From Vermamoeba vermiformis (Eukaryota; Tubulinea; Echinamoebida): 64,000 nt of DNA. The DNA is taken from positions 62,001 to 126,000 of the forward strand of contig JBEWZL010000266.1 of assembly GCA_045837725.1 (NCBI GenBank), in the 5' to 3' direction. The translations under genes and the position numbers were made by a program. The notes below the pieces were generated by a model. It did no database searches. It had not been told where the DNA came from and worked only from the letters and a program-made list of their open reading frames with translations. Below, piece by piece: positions 20,101-30,483 of this stretch. Each line of letters begins with the position of its first letter. Within the stretch, counting starts at the first letter, position 1.

Positions 20101-23010
20101 ATGAACCGAATTCTTTTCGCAGCAATTTTGCTCATGGTTGCCAGCATCGGCTCTGCTCAAAATCCTCTAACGCCAACAGGAATGGTCTGTCCTTATGACG
20201 TCGCTAGTAGAGTCTACACTATGGCGGCCGATTCTACCCAAGCTGTATGCTGCTACGAAGAAGTTGATCCGGCTGCATCTGCTACGCCGACTGATTGCCA
20301 GACCGCTTGCGCCGGTTACAATTACGCATTGTATGGATACTTCAGAAACGTTACATATGATTCTTGCGTATGTCTCAACTGTGGGGGTAAGTCGTTGTTT
20401 TGCAATTCATCCGCGTACTGGACGCTGTCTCCGGTTAAACTCATATAACAGCTCTAAATGATTCTTTTTCTCCTTAAACGTTGTAAAGATATAAGAACTG
20501 ACGGTAAAGTTATAATAGGGAGTGTCGACTTTACGTCCAATTTGAAATCAAATCTAAACTATGACAACGGCAAGACGCCAACAACTGGTATGAATCTGTG
20601 CTATTATCACTCTTCAAGATTCTAATTCAATTATTGAATGATAGATGTGCTAGATCTGGCGGCTAGTACTACTTTCGATGTCGAAGCGGATTTGAACACT
20701 GACAATTCGACTCAATTGACCATATCGCCCAATCAAACAGCTGTTATTCGCACGTCTACTTCGGTTAATGGTACGCGGACAAATGCCGCAAATGCAATTC
20801 TTTTTTTTGTGATTTGCTTTTCACTGAAAAATCTCGTGCAGACAGAATGACACCAAACTTTAACTAATTTTTCCTTTTTAGGCAATAGCATTTCGTTCAT
20901 CGCTATCCCTTCTGTCACTGGCTTACCTGCCTATTCTACCTTTGGTTTTGTCGTACGAAATCTGACGGATTATGGTACCTCGACCGAATCCGCAATGTTT
21001 CGCAACAATTCTTTTGAAATTTCAAATCTTGCAATGGTTTACAATCCCGTTGTGCAATACAAGCGCCAAGTATCTCCCTCGGACCTATATACTTACACCA
21101 TGAAGAATCTCGGCAGCAGATTGTTCGTTGTGCTGAGCTCGGGCAACAGTCCACTCACATCTTGGTACTACGAGCCTGTAGCTTCATATGTAGACAACAG
21201 TATCGCGGCCCTGGCTGAGGACTTTACTTTCAACCTCGAGCTCGAGTCTTCTGCGACCATGAAGTATTCGAGCTGCGACAGCAGCAAATGCAACAACAAC
21301 ACGTTGGAAGTGTGTCAGAATCAGAGCCTCGTTGCACGGTAAGTTCATATTAGGATGAATGAATATATGTACTTACGTTATTGTATTCAAGAAAATACTG
21401 TCCTCTTGGCTGCGATTTGTCGGCCAATGACTGCATCCAGTGCAATTCGACCAATTGTCAAGGCACGTGCGCCGCTGATTCAACGTGTGTTTGTTCCGAC
21501 ACGCAACTCGGCAACTCCTGTGAAGGTAAGGTTTAATTATCATCGTTTCATGCAAGTATTCATCTAACTTAATATTGCGCAGTCGATATTTCCACGTCCA
21601 CTTACGCCGTGACCGGTGGAGGCTCGCGTCAAGGAGACTATGCCGTTCCCGCTCGATTTGACATCACTGAGTGCAATGTGGGCGAGGTATGGCACTTTGC
21701 AACTGATTGGAGTTCGGATTCTAAAGCTGAGTTTGTAGGTCTGCGGTCAAGTGTCGTACATCATACCTGACTTCAACTTGATGATCATCACCGTGTCTGG
21801 CAGCTGTTGCACAGCGACACTTAGACTCACTGAAATTCAATACGTCTCCGCAAATACCCGTACTTTGCAGTTTGCGAAAGAATCCGATTGGACTTGCAAA
21901 CAAGGAGATTATTTGCAGCTGGACACTAACACTATGGACTCGACTTACGCTCTGACTATCCAAGCACAGAGCAGCTCTAGTCCTTACGGCCCTCCCAGTC
22001 AGTACAACAACTGGCGTTGGAATGATCAGCAATTAGCTCCAACTGAGTCGCCACTCCCCCAATGTGGTACGGAAGCTTGACTATGCACGTGCACTCTTAC
22101 ATACAATTGTTCGCAGGAAGTGCCGCCGAAGAACAGAGCGCCAACAAACAGATCGTAAACGCAGTGATGCCTGTCAGCGTGACATTCATGGTCGTGTGTT
22201 GTGTTGCTGTCGCTGGTGGTTTTGTCGGAGGATTCTTCAAGACACCAAGAGGCAAGTGTTCTGTTGACACGTGTCAAAGTAAAACATGATTAACTTTTAC
22301 TCGCGAAGGTTTGACCGTGAAGAAGAAGCACTTCAAAGGCTGCTTGCCGAAGAGTAATGCAGCCCTCTCGCGCAGTATCATAGCGATTGTGTGCGTGGAC
22401 GTTGGTGTCGTGACCACCATGAACCTCGTTGGAGCACTGAACCCCTTGTCAGGTACGCACTAACAAAGTATTCTAATCTTTACTAACGGTATGTCAGCGA
22501 TGGTCGTTGTCAGTGGCATCTTACTCGCTATCATGGTTTTTCAATATGAAGCTGTGGCATCGCGATTCAACAACAAAATGAGTCGTATGTACCACATGCA
22601 AAAAGTCGAACGCGTGTTCGGTCGTTTAGGCGGTAAGTTACTGTTCACATGATGATTATGTCTGACTCGTTGATGACAGCTGCGTTTCTGATTATCATCG
22701 GAGTTATGCTGATCTTGACCGAGGTCGTGAAGCTCTTGCCAGGATTTTTATCTATCATCTCCAGTTTATTCAACGGAATCATCGGTAAGTTACAGAGCCT
22801 AGATTCGTCCATAACAGCGTATTCAATGCATTCAAAGGTTATTTCTACCTTGCTCTCTTCATTACTTGGATATTTGTTGCCGTTCATTTCGCTGCGGCGA
22901 TCTACATCTCGGTCGTTTTTTACTACACTGCCGCACGTACCGATGAGCAGGAGTCTATTGAAGACCATGAAAAGGAGATGTCTGAAGTACAGAGTGAAGC
23001 TGAGCCGTAG
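20101..23010 (+). CDS. Cys-rich secreted-ectodomain multipass membrane protein B (tandem family)
   Basis: Twelve exons with the same phases as gene A: 20101-20386, 20519-20587, 20645-20770, 20882-21338, 21392-21525, 21583-21686, 21739-22066, 22117-22251, 22309-22452, 22498-22632, 22680-22784 and 22838-23010; about 731 residues. Signal peptide MNRILFAAILLMVASIGSA; the Cys module ends YGYFRNVTYDSCVC; shared core NNSFEISNL and VVQYKRQVSPSDLYTYTMKN; Cys cluster CIQCNSTNCQGTCAADSTC; then the membrane half (VSVTFMVVCCVAVAGGFVG onward). It differs from A mainly in the segment around SSSSPYGPPSQYNNWRW. Intron 8 starts with GCAAGT, a second GC donor in the family. Tail DEQESIEDHEKEMSEVQ is acidic. Confidence 0.82.
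22265..22276. repeat. Palindrome TGACACGTGTCA in an intron of gene B
   Basis: Identical to 18917-18928 and in the same intron position of the paralog. Confidence 0.6.
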
Positions 23011-23130
23011 AATTTGAGCCCAGGATTTTACATTTTCCTAATTTGGAAATGTAGGTACAAAATTATTTACAAAAACAAAAAATTGTAATGACTAATTTAT
23101 TTAAACCTTTATAATACCACAACGCTGTTC

Positions 23131-25959
23131 ATGTTGTTTCGGGTTGCAATATTTTTAGCGGTGGTTATATCGGTGCTGATCCAATCCATTGCGGCCCAAA
23201 CGCCTGTAGTTAATTTATTAGGTCTTAAATGCTCTCAAGACACATTGTATGAGATTGATTCCACCTTACAATGCTGCAGCGAAGACGACGTAGCTCCGGT
23301 TCCAATGGTGGATGCGACAGCTTGTGCGGCTTACTGCGCAGCTAATAATTTAACTTCAATGTACGGAAGATACTTGGATGGTACACACATTGAATGTGTA
23401 TGTTTGACGAATTGCAGTACCGGTACGTACTTTTTAAACTTATTTTGATACAATACTAATTAGAAATTTTATGTTCGTTTTAATTATAATTCAAATTGCT
23501 AATTATTCTTTGTTTTTTAATATAAATATTTATTTTATACTCTTATTCTTACTTGAACACGTGCAGTTTCAAGCGTCTCGAGCGTGTTGGGCTTTGAGTA
23601 TGCTAGCAATAGTATTCCTTCTTCGAGTATGTGGCATACATAATATCAATGCACAATTCGTAATATTCGTGCATTACAGCCGTGCAAGACCTTGCATCCG
23701 GATCAACAGCAACCACCGAGCAGAATATTCAACCGAACAGTTTAACGCAAATTAGTCTTTCTTCAACACAGACAGCCATTTTCCACACTTCTTCTGATTC
23801 TAACGGTTCGTATTATTCCAAACTCGAATTATACGTATAAATTAAAATTTCCTTTTTAGGCAATGTGTTGCACTTCCTCGCTACCGTCACCTCAGCGGGA
23901 CTACCTACTGGCGCTCAACTCGGCTTTACGTTGCGAAATATGAATTCCTATTCTCCGTACTCACTTTTGCAACTCGATTACAAAGCAGTGAACAACTCGT
24001 TTGAAGTGATGGTCGGCATTGCTGCTTATGACCCTCCCGTACAATACAAGCGACAAACCGCAGACCTATTCACCTACTCGATATTACACCAAGGATCAGG
24101 TCTCATTGTAGTCTTGAGCTTGGACAATCAGCCTGTCATGTCATGGGAGTACAGCGTGATGATTACCAACATTGACAGCACCACTGGTCAATCATCGACC
24201 GTCAACAGTTTGGTGTTCGATCTCGCCTTAGGCTACACTACATCACTATACTATGCTTCTTGTTCGGCCAATCAGTGTCTCGATTCTCACGTGCTGCGAG
24301 TGTGCAACGGTTCATACATTGAGCGGTACGCATAATTTTGTCTTGTAAATGAGGAGTCTAACAAAAGGTCAGAAAATACTGTTACTTAGGGTGTAATTAT
24401 CAAACGAATGATTGCGAGCAATGCAGTGCTACCAATTGCGAAGGTACTTGCGTCAACTCTCCAACTCCGCGTTGTGTTTGCAGTCAATATCAAGTCGGAT
24501 CCGATTGTTCCTGTAAGTAGATTTTAATAGGCGTAATCACCCTACTGACTATTCTGAAACGTTAGTTGATGTGTCTACTGCGTCCTTGGCCTTGGAGAGC
24601 TATTACGACATTGCCGAAGTTACAATTGACGCGTCGGCCTGCAAAATTGGTAGCGTACGTTGTTTTCTTTAATACTTTAGGTAAATAGTTGACCAACATT
24701 CTATCAGACTTGTGCGAAGGCGCACTTTTTCACGTCGACAATTTCTACGAGCCTTGACAAGTTCTGTTGCGAGAACAGCTTTGCCCTGAGTTCAATCACG
24801 AGGCTAAATGGCAATGATGTGCTGAACTTCACTTCGACGGCTCAATGGGCCTGCGCTGGCCAGAACAAAGATGTGCTCGCTGCTCGATTCCCAACGGTGT
24901 TGTCTCTCCAATGGTTAGATCTGCCAGGACAAGTAGTCTTTCAGTGGCACGACGATCCTGAAGGCTCTCAAATCTACAACGGAACTTCAAGTGGTCACGT
25001 TACGTCTTGTGGCAAGTTTTTCCACGAAAAGTTTACAGGAATTGACCTGTTGTTAGATCAAGTTAGTACTGTGGGTGACGCATCACAGATCTTGCCTGAC
25101 CTTTCAATACCTCTCGGGTTATCATTCATGGCGGCTAGTTGTGCTGCTGTGATTATTGGATTTGCAGTCGGATCCGTCACTGTGCCTAATGGTACGTACA
25201 CTTTGTTATTTCATCATATTGACATTCTATAGGAATGACGGTCAAAAGACGCGAACCGTTAGCGAGGGGATGCGTACCTAAATACAACGGTGATTTGGCC
25301 AACAGTATTGTCGCGACATGTGTGCTGGATGTGGCACTGGTCACCGTGTGCGGCATCATCGGAACTCTTTATCCCGTGACTAGTAAGCGAGCTAATATCC
25401 ATAGAAGTTTTGGTTAACCTCCTAATGTGCAGTGTTGGTATTGGCCAGTGGAATTGTTCTCGTTGTAATGACGTACCAGATCCAAGACACAGCGAAGCGA
25501 TTCGGCAACATTCATAAGACTGCGCATCAATTACTCACCGTGCAGAAGGTATTTGGCCGAATTGCAGGTACGAACAATGTGGTGTTACATGATTAGATTT
25601 ACTAGTCTGACATTCTTCTAGGTGCATTTTTGATCGTGCTTGGAATTGCTATCTTTGTCATCGCTCTGGCTGCACTTGTTCTGGGCCAGTTTATAGTTAT
25701 ATTGGTGTACGTTGGGCCCGTATTACGTAAGAATAAGACTTGCGCTATCCGCACCCTGGATTCTAACTCTTGATTGACAGCTTGGTTCTTTCTCGGTGTG
25801 TATGTTACTTGGGTACTTGTTATTATCCATTTCGCTGCTGCTATTTACGTCTGCGTCTGCTTCTATTACACAGCTGCCAGATCTCGTAATCAAGATCAAG
25901 AATCGGTGCGAGTTCATACCGTTGAATTGGACGAGCCTTCGTCTGATTACATCGCGTAA
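23131..25959 (+). CDS. Cys-rich secreted-ectodomain multipass membrane protein C (tandem family)
   Basis: Eleven exons: 23131-23422, 23567-23626, 23680-23805, 23860-24325, 24373-24512, 24566-24654, 24708-25191, 25233-25382, 25433-25567, 25622-25726 and 25781-25959; about 741 residues. Signal peptide MLFRVAIFLAVVISVLIQS. Same domain order as A and B (NNSFEVMVG, PPVQYKRQTADLFTYS, Cys cluster CEQCSATNCEGTC, membrane half from FMAASCAAVIIGFAVGSV). It lacks one intron present in A and B: at that position (25012-25038) a 27-nt in-frame stretch starts with GCAAGT and ends with ACAG, so it reads as coding but looks like a shrunken intron. The most diverged copy of the three. Confidence 0.82.
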
Positions 25960-26063
25960 TAACATAATTTGTTTGTACATATTCATTAAACCTGTTGAAA
26001 AGACATTAAGGCTTGATCCTCGGTAATTTTTCCTAATTTGGAATAACTCACGTGACGTAATAA

Positions 26064-26081
26064 ACGGAAGAGCTCTTCCGT
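26064..26081. repeat. Perfect 18-bp palindrome in an intergenic spacer
   Basis: ACGGAAGAGCTCTTCCGT is its own reverse complement. It lies between gene C and the DUF1499 gene and could be a dimeric factor site or a cruciform/hairpin near the end of the transcript. Confidence 0.6.
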
Positions 26082-26242
26082 CGCGTCACAATACCATTCA
26101 TTTCGTATTGCGCACTACAAGGCAAGTATTAAATCCAAAGTAAATTGACCAATTTGACTGACGATCTAAGCGATCGACACTTTTGTAAAGATCCTGCAAG
26201 TAATAAATAATTATTTAGGTAGAAAGAAAATAATAGAAAAAA

Positions 26243-26819
26243 ATGGGTTCATCTTCTGGCAAGGAAAAGAATCCCGTGATGAACCAAGCCACGACGGATC
26301 CAGACAATCCGCCGCACTACAAAAAATTAAAAGACAGAAGTTATCCAGCGAAGTTTAAAGCACTCGCCGCGAAGCATCATACAGATTTGAAGCCAGGAAA
26401 TTATCAAGAGAGTCCGCAGGCTGTATACGAAGGTAATTGCAATCGGATTCTGAAATTTTTAATGAATTGATCCGAGAGAATCTTCATCTTGGAATTAAAA
26501 CAACAAAAGATAATTGCGTAATATTATTAATTACGTTGTACTAACCATTACATTTTCAGACGTGAAGCGCGTGATCCAAGGAGAAAAGCTTTGGAAGATC
26601 GCGGCAGAGTTTCCTGAAGAATACCGCATTGAATTTGTGGCTGTAACTCCTTTGATGAGATTTAAGGACGATGTTGTGGTCGTTATTGAAGCAGATCCAA
26701 GTGGTAATGGCTCGATCTTGCACGCGCGTTCAAAATCAAGAATTGGACGAGGCGATATGGGTGCTAATAAGGCGAGATTATTATACTTGTTTGGTAAGCT
26801 CAATTTAACACCCAAATAA
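26243..26819 (+). CDS. DUF1499 family protein
   Basis: Two exons, 26243-26432 and 26560-26819, 149 residues. Near the N-terminus DPDNPPHYKKLKDRSYPAKF holds the family's HY/PL-type segment. The C-terminal half has the DUF1499 pattern: IEFVAVTPLMRFKDDVVVVI, then ARSKSRIGRGDMGANKARL. The family is common in bacteria, plastids and some protists; its function is unknown. N-terminus MGSSSGKEK could be N-myristoylated (Gly2, Ser6-like context), an inference. Confidence 0.8.
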
Positions 26820-27757
26820 TGGAGAGCTGCTTGTGATATATAAGTATTATTTGTAAATAAATGGTAGGTTAGTACTTAAATTATTATTACGACGTTCTAC
26901 TTACCAGCACGAATTTGCCATCCACCATTGTACCAGCAAGCTAATCGACATTATATACCTTCTGAACGAGGCCTATGGTGACACTGAAATTACTGCGTAA
27001 TTCACCGGATGTGCACAACTCAGCATTCTCGTTACATTTCCCGTAAGTTTCAACATTTCAAGTTATGCAAGGCTAACACCTGTATCTAAACAGAAAGCTG
27101 TCATGTCAAAGATTTCGATAGAATCCCGGACAAACCTGTCAAGCACTTGAATACATCATGACACGAGAATGTTTGTCTTTGGCAATTTAAATACAATCAT
27201 TATGAGTACGTATAACTTATATTCGCAATTTTAATATTAATTCTGCAATAGAATGAATCGTAGGAAGGTCGAGAACTACTTTCTCTTAAAAGAATTTTTT
27301 TTTTTGCTGCGAGTTTACGGAATAGGTACGTTATAATTGATGTCGCTTTATTACGTAAGGCTTAATCGGATCTAACACCTGCAATAGCGCAATATTTGCC
27401 GAAATAGCCAAGACTATAAAAGCCCGCAGTTTAATATAAATCACTCGCGCAAGATTTGCCGACAAAAAATCACCAAAATGAGGCAATTGCTATGCACAGA
27501 CTTCTTAGAATATTATTCTGCAGAAATTCGTGCGTAATCTCTCGTGTTGTAGCTGCATTTTGCAACCGAAGCGAGGATTTAAAGGAAAGAAATGCGACAG
27601 CAAACTCATTCAAACACAACTTGACAATATAGCACCACAAATAGCCTTACAACACGACTTTTAAAAGTAATCGTAAGAACTGACATCAGATCCAGCTCGC
27701 TTTTCGTAATTAATGCAGTATTTTAGAAACGAACCAGACCTGTTCGCAACACCAACA
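26820..27757. other. Long intergenic region with a possible mariner-type remnant
   Basis: 938 bp with no convincing gene. At about 26907-26999 a short open stretch reads SKLIDIIYLLNEAYGDTEIT and at 27101-27166 CHVKDFDRIPDKPVK, weakly like the N-terminal part of mariner-type transposases. An intron-like stretch (GTAAGT 27041, ...CTAACACCTGTATCTAAACAG) lies between them. TATAAAAG occurs at 27415-27422. Evidence for a gene is poor. Confidence 0.25.
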
Positions 27758-30409
27758 ATGCATCTGAAAGCAATTATTCCGCTTTTGATGCTTTCAGCAC
27801 TCTTCATCTTGCCGAGCACTGCATTTCTAATAGAACGAAAGACAATAACAACCGTCGATTGGACCGCTGACACTGGCTCTTTTGCAGCAATCACTGCTGG
27901 TCCTTATTCTCTCTTTGCAAACAACATTCAAAAGCCTCTCTACGCGTTCAATGCTGACTCTCATTCTGCCTCTATCATCGACGTCGTGCCACCTAACAAC
28001 TACACGTACACTGTTGTCGACAATGAGTTGGCGATCTTTAGCTCCGGAAGTCTTGCCGCTGATTGGCTCATTGTCTTCAACACGACTTCGCAGCAAACAT
28101 CAACGGTGAATGTAGCGCTATCGAACTACAACTACGCGATCACCGCTGTTGGCACCAAGGTATTCTTCGCTGGTGGCTATAGCTTGAGTAGTCCAACGAC
28201 AGTGACGGACTATGTTGGCATTTATGACACCGCTACTCAATCGCTGAGTTCTTCAGCACTGCCCGTGCCGCGAGTGGAGCTGACAGCGACTTCAGTCGGA
28301 GACTTCGCCTTGTTCGCTGGTGGTCGAAGCGACTCCGTTGGACCTTTTGAAAACGACGTCTTCATATTCAACACCGCGACGCAATCGTGGAGCAGTGCCA
28401 GTCTCAGTGCCGCAAGAAAGCTTCAGACTGTATCGATCGGTCAATTTGCAATCTTTGTGGGTGGAAATCTCGCAGACTTTTTCGACAGTAACACGCAAAC
28501 ATGGACCACTCACACGCTCAGTCAAGCGCCTACTTCAGTGTACGGCTTCAGTATCACAAAGGATCAGCGTTACGTGTTCTTTGTTGGTGCAGGAAGAGCG
28601 GATGTGTTCGACGTGCAAAGTCAAACTTGGTCAACGCTCGAAATCTCGCCTTCAACACCTGCTTCGTACTGTCCATCAACGATCGTCGACAACTATGCTC
28701 TATTTGCATGCGGTGATAGCATCGCAGTGTACAACACAGCAACTCAATCGTTTGTCCGTCGCATTGTGTTCGATATCTACGACAACGTCATGCTTCAAGC
28801 GGGCTCGATTGGAAAGGTCGCAACATTCCTTTGCGTTGAACCAGAAGACGCGCGCAGACTCTACGTGATGACATTTGACTTCACCACAGGTCCGCCACAC
28901 AGCACTACTGTCTCGCGTGTCATCAATCCCGCGCCAGTGACCGTGCAGCTGTCCACGCATCAAATTGCCGCGCCTCGTCCTCTCTACTACGTTGTCGCAA
29001 ACAAAGCCATCTTCGCGACGTTTGACAACAAAAGTGTTGACATCTACGACGCTGACACTGACTCGTGGTCCACTTCGCTCCCTGACATTCCTACTCGCGG
29101 TGCCATTCTGACTGTCACCGATGATTTTCTGGTGTTTTCTGACAGCGCAGAAGCAGTGTTGCACATTTTTAATGCCAATTCTCTGGTGTGGAGCAAAGCT
29201 TACTTCCCTGAGGGAGTGTCGCGCTACTTCACATCAGTAGGCAACTACTTGTTCTATTCTGGCAGCAACAACACTCTTGTGGTGTACAACATCGTCAACG
29301 ATACGTGGCTGTCATTCAGCGATCAGTATTGGCTCAGCAATGAATTCATCAACGCGCTCTCGTACAAAAATTACGCTGTCTTTGTGCAGCAGCTTATAAT
29401 GACGACCAGTGCGCCAGCCTGGGACACAGATACAATGACGCGCACTGACTTTTACTACGGTGGCGACGTACCCAGAAGATATCCCGCTTACGCTGTAGCA
29501 GGAGACTACTTGGTGTTTGGTGGTGGTCTGTTGGACGATGGTTCTAAGAACTACAGCACTTACTCGGCCGACTTCTCCATTCAAAACCCTCACACGGGCG
29601 AATACTACTCCGGACTCATGCCTAGCGAGCGTTACACACTTAACATTCTCTACGTCCATCCTCTAGTGATGTACATTGGAGGCTCGGTCATCGAATCATT
29701 CAACGTCGAGACACAACAATGGCAGACTAGCTTCTTGGACGTCGGTTACACGGATGAACGAATGATGACGGGCCATTGGATGTTCACCACGCTCGGAAGT
29801 CCCAACTATGTTATTCAGTTCGATTCGACCACGCTCTCTTGGACAAACATCACTTTTGCGGGTTCTCCCGTGGGAAAAATAGCAAAACTCGGTGACCTGG
29901 CGGCATTTGTCGACAAGACTAGCCTAGTGCTGTTCAATCCACACACTCAACAATGGACCAGAGCTCAGTTCTCGTCGGACAAACAGTTCGCACTTGCGTT
30001 CACTGTTGGTGACAAAGCGCTGATCATGTCAAGGGATGCCCGAACCATGCACGTGATACCACTCAGTCAACTGTCGAACACACCCGCACCGACACCCTCT
30101 AACTCCGTGCCATGGAGTCCGTGGATGCCTCCTGTCACAACGAACAGTCCGTCCTCTCCAAGCACTGCTCCTTCTGCTTCAACCACGCCGTCATATCCAA
30201 ACACACCCAGCACCCAAGCACCGCTCAGCAGTGCTCCCACACTTGTTTCGAGTCCCTCTTCATCATCGCCACCCGTTGTATCCTCTACGAGCGGTGTCTC
30301 TTCGCCAACGCCTGTTGAGGCACCAACCAATGAAGGCAACCTGAAAACATCATCTGCTTCGCTTTCTACGACCGCTGTCATCTCAATCGTCCTCGCAGTT
30401 TTAGTCTAA
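27758..30409 (+). CDS. Kelch-like double beta-propeller surface protein, probably GPI-anchored
   Basis: Intronless, 883 residues from ATG 27758 (an in-frame ATG at 27713 lies upstream, but the second gives a cleaner signal peptide, MHLKAIIPLLMLSALFILPS). About a dozen kelch-like blades follow: IYDTATQSLSSSALPVPRVE, FIFNTATQSWSSASLSAARK, DVQSQTWSTLE, DADTDSWSTSLPDIP, FNPHTQQWTRAQF. A break near residue 370 separates two propellers. The C-terminus is a Pro/Ser/Thr-rich stalk ending in a hydrophobic run (STTAVISIVLAVLV) with no cytoplasmic residues, as in GPI-anchor signals. Probable role at the cell surface or in spore/cyst coat is inference. Confidence 0.82.
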   Translation: MHLKAIIPLLMLSALFILPSTAFLIERKTITTVDWTADTGSFAAITAGPYSLFANNIQKPLYAFNADSHSASIIDVVPPNNYTYTVVDNELAIFSSGSLAADWLIVFNTTSQQTSTVNVALSNYNYAITAVGTKVFFAGGYSLSSPTTVTDYVGIYDTATQSLSSSALPVPRVELTATSVGDFALFAGGRSDSVGPFENDVFIFNTATQSWSSASLSAARKLQTVSIGQFAIFVGGNLADFFDSNTQTWTTHTLSQAPTSVYGFSITKDQRYVFFVGAGRADVFDVQSQTWSTLEISPSTPASYCPSTIVDNYALFACGDSIAVYNTATQSFVRRIVFDIYDNVMLQAGSIGKVATFLCVEPEDARRLYVMTFDFTTGPPHSTTVSRVINPAPVTVQLSTHQIAAPRPLYYVVANKAIFATFDNKSVDIYDADTDSWSTSLPDIPTRGAILTVTDDFLVFSDSAEAVLHIFNANSLVWSKAYFPEGVSRYFTSVGNYLFYSGSNNTLVVYNIVNDTWLSFSDQYWLSNEFINALSYKNYAVFVQQLIMTTSAPAWDTDTMTRTDFYYGGDVPRRYPAYAVAGDYLVFGGGLLDDGSKNYSTYSADFSIQNPHTGEYYSGLMPSERYTLNILYVHPLVMYIGGSVIESFNVETQQWQTSFLDVGYTDERMMTGHWMFTTLGSPNYVIQFDSTTLSWTNITFAGSPVGKIAKLGDLAAFVDKTSLVLFNPHTQQWTRAQFSSDKQFALAFTVGDKALIMSRDARTMHVIPLSQLSNTPAPTPSNSVPWSPWMPPVTTNSPSSPSTAPSASTTPSYPNTPSTQAPLSSAPTLVSSPSSSSPPVVSSTSGVSSPTPVEAPTNEGNLKTSSASLSTTAVISIVLAVLV

Positions 30410-30483
30410 GCACTTTACTGTTCTTTTGGACGGTCCAAGCAAACAGAAATTTTGAATAAATCACCTCACATTAATTTTTTAAC

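Noticed and set aside
28320-28868. 182-residue open frame inside the first kelch gene
   Set aside because: Overlaps a much stronger coding frame with kelch repeats; no independent motif.
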